In this document: positions 33,219 to 39,896 of the stretch, one piece after another
How positions within the stretch are numbered: position 1 is the stretch's first letter
How the letters are laid out: the number at the start of each line of letters is the position of its first letter
NCBI GenBank assembly: GCA_944414825.1
Contig: CALYBN010000084.1
Span: 1-49,906 of the forward strand
DNA from: an uncultured Rikenellaceae bacterium
GTDB lineage: Bacteria; Bacteroidota; Bacteroidia; Bacteroidales; Rikenellaceae
DNA: 49,906 nt
Direction: 5' to 3'
Position numbers and translations under genes: made by a program
The notes under the pieces: model-generated
What the model was told of the DNA's origin: nothing
The model's database searches: none
Seen by the model: the letters and a program-made list of their open reading frames with translations, nothing else

Positions 33219-33878
33219 ATGGTAACAGGTTATTTACGGGTAAGTACTTGGAAACAACATCCGGCCAATCAGCAGGATGAAATCAGGCGGTTTGCCGAAA
33301 GTCGGAATCTGGTCATCGACAACTGGGTGACGGAGGTCGTAAGCGGCCGCAAAAACGAACGAGACCGAAAATTAGGAGCTTTGTTGCGGCGCATGAAACC
33401 GGGCGACACACTGATCGTCACGGAAATCTCCCGCCTGAGCAGGACTCTTACCGATATCATGGCCATCATGGGTAAATGCCTCAAGAAAGAGATCTGTCTC
33501 TACACAACCAAAGAAGGATACTCGTTTGACAACACCATTAACAGCAAGGTGTTATGTTTTGCATTCGGCCTCGTGGCCGAAATCGAACGCAACCTGATCT
33601 CCATGCGGACCAAAGAGGCACTGGCACTGCGCAAAGCAGAAGGGATGGTGTTGGGACGCAAAAAGGGAAGTTATACCAAATATAACATACTGGTCGAAAA
33701 CAGACATATCATTCTTCAGATGTTGCACCAAAACAGATCCATCTCGGAAATCTGTAAACGATTCAATCTCTCGCGCGATACATTCGACAAATTTCGTCGG
33801 GCCTATCCCTCCATCCAACAAGCCATAACAGAGAAAGAGTCGCGACGTACCCGGCATTTCAGACGACACGAACTTTAG
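33219..33878 (+). CDS. Serine recombinase (DNA invertase family), likely invertase of the pilus promoter
   Basis: A 219-residue serine resolvase/invertase. The catalytic Ser9 lies in GYLRVST, followed by EISRLSRTLTDIM and AEIERNLISMRTKEAL, all typical of invertases. A C-terminal helix-turn-helix (ISEICKRFNLSRDTF) should bind the recombination site. In Bacteroides, members of this family flip promoters of capsule and surface genes. It lies directly before an inverted-repeat-flanked promoter and the fimbrillin genes. The 196-bp gap before it has a small GGGC/GCCC hairpin near 33184-33196 but no clear promoter. Confidence 0.88.
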   Translation: MVTGYLRVSTWKQHPANQQDEIRRFAESRNLVIDNWVTEVVSGRKNERDRKLGALLRRMKPGDTLIVTEISRLSRTLTDIMAIMGKCLKKEICLYTTKEGYSFDNTINSKVLCFAFGLVAEIERNLISMRTKEALALRKAEGMVLGRKKGSYTKYNILVENRHIILQMLHQNRSISEICKRFNLSRDTFDKFRRAYPSIQQAITEKESRRTRHFRRHEL

Positions 33879-33916
33879 CGCACCCCAAAAAAAAGATCCT
33901 TAAGTGCCATCTCCCG

Positions 33917-34142
33917 ACCAACGTTAAAACATAGGGACAGAATTGGTTGTGGGAGGGACTATGTTTAAACGTTGGTTTTTACTGGATGCAAGATTAATGC
34001 CTGTTATAAAACCCAATACCATAGAATCAATAGCTCCAAAAGACTCCGTATGGCAATTATTTTGCTTATTCTTATGGGATGTATAAAAAAGAATTATATA
34101 TTTGCATTTGTAAACCAACGATTTAACCAACATTTAAACAAG
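33917..34142. repeat. Inverted repeats flanking a candidate invertible promoter
   Basis: Copies sharing the core AAACGTTGGT (or its complement) occur at 33917-33934 (ACCAACGTTAAAACATAG), 33959-33976 (inverted, CTATGTTTAAACGTTGGT), 34126-34142 (ACCAACATTTAAACAAG) and, partly, 34114-34126. Copies 1 and 2 match in 17 of 18 positions as inverted repeats around 24 bp. Copies 2 and 3 are inverted around a 149-bp AT-rich segment (33977-34125), the likely invertible unit. The core differs by one base from the AAACGTTCGT consensus I recall for Bacteroides Mpi-type sites. The 337-bp gap 33879-34215 contains no gene. Confidence 0.7.
34097..34104 (+). promoter_or_regulatory. -7 box of the pilus operon, inside the invertible segment
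   Basis: TATATTTG is a perfect TAnnTTTG match lying 10 bp inside the nearer downstream repeat and 22 bp before the 34126 copy, pointing at the pilus genes. The leader to 34216 would be about 105 nt. No matching -33 is seen. The assembled orientation is therefore ON. Confidence 0.6.
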
Positions 34143-34215
34143 AGACTAACGCAGTATTCATGTTATAATCAGATCAATCAGGCTTTATCACTCAAGAAAA
34201 CGCCCCACACCTAAC

Positions 34216-35538
34216 ATGAGAAAAACAGGGAAAATATGGATATATATACTCTGTCTGATGGGCAGTATGCCACTCTATGCATCCCCACAGACAGATTCTC
34301 TCTCCATATATTTTCAACGGGGCTATGCGATAGTAGAACCATCGTTCCGCAATAACCGCAGCACGCTCCAGACCTCTATTGCGATGCTGAAAAAGTTGGA
34401 AGCAGATTCCTGGCGCCATCTTACGGAGATACACCTGAAAGGGAATGCCTCCCCCGACGGATCGGCTTCGGCCAATCTGCGGCTAACTCAAAAAAGGGTC
34501 GACGCCATGCTGAAATACCTGCGCGAAGAGGTCCAAATACCTGATTCCCTGATTACGATAACAACCGAAGGAGTCGACTGGGAGGGATTAACCGTCATGG
34601 TGGAAAACGATGCGACCTGTCCGGCACGAGAGGAACTCCTGGATATTCTATACAACACGCCGGAGTGGATCTATAACGACCAGAACCAGATCGTGGACGG
34701 ACGACGGAAACAACTGATGGATCTTCGTGGAGGCGTCCCATACAACTATCTGGCAGAGAAATTCTTCCGGGATCTGCGCAACACCCGTATCACACTCCAC
34801 TACCAAAGCAATGACGTCGTGGGAATTCAACCTGACAGCAACACACGAAGCACCTGTGAATCGGGATCTGACTCCACCACACACGAACCTCTTCCCGAAC
34901 CATCCTCCCCATGCGACTCATTACCCGATCTTTCGTCGGAAGCACACGAGGAGCCCACAAAGGCTTCGCATAGCACGGCCACAGAAAGTGCCCAGTCCAC
35001 CTCTTCGGAATTCGCTCAACCCGCACAACAAACTCCGCAGCAACGCTTGGCCCTGAAAACCAACCTGCTGTACGATGCCATTCTGATGCCCGACCTGGAG
35101 ATTGAGTACCGTATCGACGATCGTTGGTCGGTTGCAGTCGACGGCAGCGTGGCCTGGTGGAAAAAAGACGCCAAACACAAATACTACCAGATCGCCACGA
35201 TCGTCCCGGAGGGCCGTTACTGGTTCCGGACACAGAAACCCTGGCACGGCCACTATGTCGGGCTTTTTGCCGGCGGCAGCTGGTACGATCTGGAAAACGG
35301 CGCCCGGGGATACAAAGGAGAATTCTTCATGACAGGCCTGAGTTACGGCTATATGTTCCCCATCGGTCGCGCGCTCTCCCTGGAAGCCGGAATCGGACTG
35401 GGCTTCCTGCACACAACCTACGAAGAGTATCTGCCCATCGACGGACACTATGTCTACCAGCAAACTAGCCGAACCAACTGGATCGGTCCCGTCCGGCTCA
35501 AATTAGCCCTGGCATGGCGACTTTGGAATCAACATTAA
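34216..35538 (+). CDS. DUF3575 outer-membrane protein with OmpA-like domain
   Basis: A 440-residue exported protein. A signal peptide (about 1-22, cut near LYAS) is followed by an OmpA-like peptidoglycan-binding domain (about 30-190; LKGNASPDGSASANLRLTQ and a RVDAMLKYL helix). Residues about 205-275 are a low-complexity Ser/Pro/Thr/Glu linker, then a DUF3575 beta-barrel (about 275-440) with LALKTNLLYDA and YLPIDGHYVYQQ. DUF3575 genes occur in Bacteroidetes fimbrillin loci; the fusion to an OmpA-like part could anchor the pilus apparatus to the wall (inference). It is first after the invertible promoter. Confidence 0.85.
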   Translation: MRKTGKIWIYILCLMGSMPLYASPQTDSLSIYFQRGYAIVEPSFRNNRSTLQTSIAMLKKLEADSWRHLTEIHLKGNASPDGSASANLRLTQKRVDAMLKYLREEVQIPDSLITITTEGVDWEGLTVMVENDATCPAREELLDILYNTPEWIYNDQNQIVDGRRKQLMDLRGGVPYNYLAEKFFRDLRNTRITLHYQSNDVVGIQPDSNTRSTCESGSDSTTHEPLPEPSSPCDSLPDLSSEAHEEPTKASHSTATESAQSTSSEFAQPAQQTPQQRLALKTNLLYDAILMPDLEIEYRIDDRWSVAVDGSVAWWKKDAKHKYYQIATIVPEGRYWFRTQKPWHGHYVGLFAGGSWYDLENGARGYKGEFFMTGLSYGYMFPIGRALSLEAGIGLGFLHTTYEEYLPIDGHYVYQQTSRTNWIGPVRLKLALAWRLWNQH

Positions 35539-35556
35539 GAAGAAGGGGTGTAGACT

Positions 35557-36570
35557 ATGGATAAAAAACGTATCATATTCCTCCTTCTGTTGAGCGGCAC
35601 GCTGTTGTTGGGCGGTTGTCGCAAAGAGCTCTGCTATGATCATGATCACCATGGTCTGCGGCCACGCCTCCTATTGCAATCCGATTGGGAACAGGAGTGG
35701 GAACGCGACTACGGAATGGCCTGGCAGGACAACTGGCCCGACAGACACGGCATACACTACGACTCGCTCCGTCCGGAGGTTCCGAGCGGTATCGCTGCAT
35801 TCGTATTCCATGAGGACGGTTCGCGTACGGAACGCCATCTACCCTCCGAAGGTGGAGAACTTGCGATGAGTGAGGGTGAAAAATCCATCCTGCTTCACAA
35901 TGACGACACACGTTATATTGTTTTCGGCGACATGAACATATCCACCGCAGCATCGGCTACAACCCGCACGAGAACCCGCTCAACCTACAGCGAGGAGCAT
36001 GCCGACGAAACAACGGTCAATGCTCCAGACATGCTTTATGGTGCCTGGATTGAAAGTTACACGGCCACTCCATCCTCAGAGCCGGATTCACTGAACGTAA
36101 CGTTACGCCCGCTGGTTTACACCTATCTGATCCGATATGAATTCTCCGCAGGGTTGGAACACGTGACCCTGGCTCGCGGAGCTCTTTCGGGCATGGCCCG
36201 ATCGGTCTATCTACAAAACGGTCAGACCAGTCAGGAAACGGCTACAATCCTTTTCGACTGTGAATTAAAAGAGTATGGAGTGGAAACGCAACTCACCTCA
36301 TTCGGCATACCCGCCTTCCCCGGGGATCACTACGTAATGCGTCAAAGCACTCAATCGCAAGGCCTCAACCTGGAGGTGATGCTCAAAAACGGAAAGTTCA
36401 AAACATTCGAATTCGACGTAACCGACCAACTGGCCTCGCAACCACGCGGAGGAGTGATCACCGTCAGCGACCTCACCGTAACGGACGACGAGGCGGGAGG
36501 TGATGCCGGATTCAACGTCGATGTGGAAGATTGGGGCAAGTATGAGGATATCGAATTGCCCCTGGATTAA
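35557..36570 (+). CDS. DUF5119 fimbrial-locus lipoprotein
   Basis: A 337-residue lipoprotein: signal peptide with lipobox ending LLGGC (Cys21), followed by RKELCYDHDHH, the hallmark start of DUF5119. A beta-rich mature region follows, with a Thr/Arg-rich stretch near residue 130. DUF5119 proteins accompany type V pili and resemble Mfa2/FimB anchors in position. A role as anchor or accessory subunit is likely (inference). It is 18 bp after the DUF3575 gene. Confidence 0.85.
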   Translation: MDKKRIIFLLLLSGTLLLGGCRKELCYDHDHHGLRPRLLLQSDWEQEWERDYGMAWQDNWPDRHGIHYDSLRPEVPSGIAAFVFHEDGSRTERHLPSEGGELAMSEGEKSILLHNDDTRYIVFGDMNISTAASATTRTRTRSTYSEEHADETTVNAPDMLYGAWIESYTATPSSEPDSLNVTLRPLVYTYLIRYEFSAGLEHVTLARGALSGMARSVYLQNGQTSQETATILFDCELKEYGVETQLTSFGIPAFPGDHYVMRQSTQSQGLNLEVMLKNGKFKTFEFDVTDQLASQPRGGVITVSDLTVTDDEAGGDAGFNVDVEDWGKYEDIELPLD

Positions 36571-36623
36571 CACCAGAGAATCAAATTCATAAAAACATAT
36601 TAACCTATTAAACCCCCTGTAAA

Positions 36624-37664
36624 ATGATGAAAAAGAGTTTATTCGTACTTACTGCAGTAGTAGCGGTATGGACAAGTTGCAGCAAGACCGAGACGGTCGA
36701 ACAATCTCAAAGCAAAGCAATCGGCTTCACGCAGGCCTATATCGGGAATCCTGTGGAATCAAAAGCTGTGAGCGTAATTGAAAAGGCCACCATTGATGAG
36801 TTTATCGTCTACGGTGGCTATAATGACATGACACACGTATTCAACGGCGTCTCCGTAACGGGCACAGCCGGTGCCGACGACTGGACCTACGATGTGACAC
36901 GCTACTGGATCCCCGGGCAGACCTACAAGTTTGCAGCCTACGCACCCAGCGCTGTTACGGGCAACGGAACGATCGAACCCGATTTCACAAACGGAGCTCT
37001 GAATTTTCTGGGCTATACCTCAAGCCCGCTTATTCAGAACGACCTGATCTACGCCACTAGTGGCGATATCAAGACCGAGGACCCGATCGCCATGGCGCCG
37101 GAGAAGATTCAGTTCCAATTCTCACACCTGCTGTCGATGATCAAGTTTACATTTATCAGCGGCTTCGGGAACGACATCACGGTGACCGTCAGCGACCTGA
37201 AGGTCTCGGGAATGATCTCCGAGGGCGACTATACCGGCAGTACACAGACATGGACTCCGGGTTCGAACACTGTCAACGTGGATGCGCCTTTCTCTGAAAT
37301 GGCCGTTCAAGAGGCGGAGAACACAACCGATGGCAATAGATCGGCTTCGAGCGTTGATTTTGCCGTAATTCCGCAAACGATCGTCGGCCAGGACGGTACC
37401 GGCACCAAGGTGGCCGTCTCCTTTACGGTCAAAGTACAGGATAACAAAGACCAATACATCGTGGGAAGTGCTGATGCTGGCGTACCCGTTTCGGCAATAC
37501 TACCTGCCTATACCTGGACGCCCGGCAACCGTTACAACTACAACGTGACGATCAAAGGCGAGAACGTCAGCCTCTACCCGATCGAATTCGGCACGCCCAA
37601 TGTTACGCCGATCGTAGATGCCTCTTTCGATGGCAACGACGAGGTCATTCTGCCTGAAAACTAA
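36624..37664 (+). CDS. Fimbrillin family lipoprotein (candidate major pilin)
   Basis: A 346-residue lipoprotein with Cys19 in WTSCSK and a fimbrillin (Mfa_like_1) pattern: an AIGFTQAY strand near the N-terminus, then ESKAVSV with Lys47 at the position where type V pilins are cut by an Arg/Lys protease, and a C-terminal TWTPGNRYNYNVTI strand. The N-terminal strand before the cut would be removed to allow strand-exchange polymerisation. It is the first fimbrillin in the operon, and a strong hairpin directly follows it, which fits the most abundant subunit. Confidence 0.85.
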   Translation: MMKKSLFVLTAVVAVWTSCSKTETVEQSQSKAIGFTQAYIGNPVESKAVSVIEKATIDEFIVYGGYNDMTHVFNGVSVTGTAGADDWTYDVTRYWIPGQTYKFAAYAPSAVTGNGTIEPDFTNGALNFLGYTSSPLIQNDLIYATSGDIKTEDPIAMAPEKIQFQFSHLLSMIKFTFISGFGNDITVTVSDLKVSGMISEGDYTGSTQTWTPGSNTVNVDAPFSEMAVQEAENTTDGNRSASSVDFAVIPQTIVGQDGTGTKVAVSFTVKVQDNKDQYIVGSADAGVPVSAILPAYTWTPGNRYNYNVTIKGENVSLYPIEFGTPNVTPIVDASFDGNDEVILPEN

Positions 37665-37671
37665 CAGTATT

Positions 37672-37701
37672 GCAGGGCGGGATGGGAACACCCCGCCCTG
37701 C
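37672..37701 (+). terminator. 10-bp GC-rich hairpin after the first fimbrillin
   Basis: GCAGGGCGGG (37672-37681) pairs perfectly with CCCGCCCTGC (37692-37701). No T-run follows on the plus strand, so it may act as a partial terminator or 3' stabiliser that makes the upstream fimbrillin mRNA more abundant than the downstream genes. The rest of the 134-bp gap has no clear promoter. Confidence 0.6.
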
Positions 37702-37798
37702 TCCTAAAAAAAGGTCATACGGAGGAGGGATCCCTTTCCCTAGACTCTGGAGAATATCATTCCCTAATTTTTGATCCGAACCACAAAGAAGCGATACA

Positions 37799-38767
37799 AT
37801 GAAAATGGGACGAATCATCAGGACGATCACTATAGGTGTGGCTATCGCCGGCCTCGCCACAGGCTGCATCCAACACAAAACGGAACTTCCTCCAACCGAC
37901 GACACGGCCATCGGATTCACTCCACAAATGACCCGTTCGGCAGTAACAGAACTGGGCGAGGGGGATTCCTTCGCCGTGTGGGGCCGTGAGAGCCACAGCG
38001 GGATCGCTCAGATGATCCTCTCGCAAGAAGAGGTCCACTGCTCGGAAGGTATCTGGACGTATGACCACATCCGCTACTGGAAACTCCAGGCAGACTATGA
38101 TTTCTATGCCATTTATCCACACGATACGCCGGGAGCCGAACTCCAAAACAGCAGTGCGGGAGCGACACCCCGCATGGTCGTGACGGATTTCGACGCCCGC
38201 AACGCCCTAGATCTGATGGCGGCCGAACAAACCGGAATCCTCTATACGGGCAATCCTGCTCCGGTGGTCTTCACTTTCCGGCATCTGCTCTCGAAGGTGA
38301 ACATAATCGGGCGCCTTGATCCCGCTCTTCAGGAAGCTGGCATCTCGGCACAAATCGTCTCGGCAAAACTCTACGGCATGCCGGCCCAGGGAAGTTGTAC
38401 GATCGAAAGTGGAAATTACGGCAGCTGGAGTTTCGGAGAAGTAACTACGGCCGCCATGCCATTCTGTTCGGCCGGTCAAACAGCTCTCTCCGCAAGCGGC
38501 AGCTCGTTATTCGGTGAATTGTTGCCCTTTCCGCAGGTCCTCACAGAAGATCTGGTCCTGGAGATCGAGTACGAATACACCGATGCCAACTACGCGACAA
38601 ACCGTTTCTCAAAGAGTATCCGCCTGATCGACGCCGGTGTAACCGAATGGAATCCTGCAACGGGTTATCGTTACAGTTTCACAGTAGGAACGGAATACAT
38701 ACTTTTCGACAAACCCGAAGTAGTGCCCTGGAACTCCGCTTCGGGAGGCATCATCACCGTAGAATAA
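37799..38767 (+). CDS. Fimbrillin family lipoprotein
   Basis: A 322-residue lipoprotein: Cys23 in LATGC, then AIGFTPQMTRSAV with Arg46 at the expected protease site, a WTYDHIRYWKLQADYDFYAIYP stretch and FTFRHLLSKVNI, both typical of Mfa_like_1 fimbrillins. It is probably a minor subunit (inference). It is 134 bp after the first fimbrillin and 18 bp before the next gene. Confidence 0.85.
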   Translation: MKMGRIIRTITIGVAIAGLATGCIQHKTELPPTDDTAIGFTPQMTRSAVTELGEGDSFAVWGRESHSGIAQMILSQEEVHCSEGIWTYDHIRYWKLQADYDFYAIYPHDTPGAELQNSSAGATPRMVVTDFDARNALDLMAAEQTGILYTGNPAPVVFTFRHLLSKVNIIGRLDPALQEAGISAQIVSAKLYGMPAQGSCTIESGNYGSWSFGEVTTAAMPFCSAGQTALSASGSSLFGELLPFPQVLTEDLVLEIEYEYTDANYATNRFSKSIRLIDAGVTEWNPATGYRYSFTVGTEYILFDKPEVVPWNSASGGIITVE

Positions 38768-38785
38768 CATGATTCTGAACGCGTC

Positions 38786-39889
38786 ATGAAAACAACTGCT
38801 CTCTATCTGCTTTCGTTTGCCCTGCTCCTGCTGGCCGGCTGTCAAAAGGAGTTTCCGATGACAAATGCACGCCTCTCGGAGGAGGCGATCTGTTTCGATT
38901 CGCCCGGAGTAATGCTCGGGGTCGAAAGCAGTCCCTGGTCGAAAGCACCCATCGAGACGACCCTTCCGACAGGCAGTTCGTTTGGAGTCTTGGGCTATTG
39001 TCTGGCCAATTACGACGGTTCGACCCAGCTCAATCCCACAACCGGCACGACTCCCTGGGAATCAAAAATGGTCCTCTGCTCGCCCCATCTGTTCTACAAA
39101 CGGGAGGTGAAATTCAACGGTACGACGTGTTATTACACCGGGAAACAAGAGCGGTGGTACGAACCGTCGGACTACCTCTACACCTTCTATGCCTATTATC
39201 CCTACGGCGACACGTACTATGCCATCGAACCCATCACACAGTCCGGTATCGGAGCCCCCTCGCTGACCTTCTCCATGCCTTTTTCCGGCGGCGAGATCTC
39301 CACACCGCGCGACATCAATCAGATCCCCGACGCCATGGCTGCTGCAGCCGTAGACGTTACACGGGGCGACGGCCACGTGAAACTACAATTCCAACACCTG
39401 CTCGCGGGTTTCAATTTCACCGTGAACAACTACAACGAGACAAATGACCTGACGATTCATGGCGTGCAGGTGTCGGGGAATTTCTACCGATCGATCAAGA
39501 TCAAGACCAATCAAGGATTGGAATACCCTTCAGAAACCTTTGCCGGGACTTTTACCTTTCTGGATGGAAGCAACGATGCCGACGATATCACGGTAGAACA
39601 TCAAAAAACCGTAAAAAAACTAGCCGACCAGACCCTGATGTTGATTTCCAATCTAAGCGCCGCTCCCAACTATATCGGTAACGACATCACCATCCTACTC
39701 GATTACTCGTTCATGGGGAAGCGCACGACGGGCAAGTCCATTGCACTTCCTGGGGGATACCTGCCACAGGGAGGTACGCTCTATACGGTTGAACTGAACT
39801 TCATCGGCGATGCTTTCATACTGAACTTCGTGGTAGATAACAATCAGGTGTGGGAGGATGGAGGCGACAGCGGAATACAATTCGAATAA
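38786..39889 (+). CDS. Fimbrillin family lipoprotein
   Basis: A 367-residue lipoprotein with Cys19 in LLAGC. The fimbrillin pattern includes AICFDSPG, SPWSKAPIE with Lys53 at the protease site, YLYTFYAYYPYG, and LQFQHLLAGFNFTVNN. A minor subunit is the simplest reading. It is followed after 7 bp by the large lipoprotein, so they are coupled. Confidence 0.84.
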   Translation: MKTTALYLLSFALLLLAGCQKEFPMTNARLSEEAICFDSPGVMLGVESSPWSKAPIETTLPTGSSFGVLGYCLANYDGSTQLNPTTGTTPWESKMVLCSPHLFYKREVKFNGTTCYYTGKQERWYEPSDYLYTFYAYYPYGDTYYAIEPITQSGIGAPSLTFSMPFSGGEISTPRDINQIPDAMAAAAVDVTRGDGHVKLQFQHLLAGFNFTVNNYNETNDLTIHGVQVSGNFYRSIKIKTNQGLEYPSETFAGTFTFLDGSNDADDITVEHQKTVKKLADQTLMLISNLSAAPNYIGNDITILLDYSFMGKRTTGKSIALPGGYLPQGGTLYTVELNFIGDAFILNFVVDNNQVWEDGGDSGIQFE

Positions 39890-39896
39890 CGGAATC

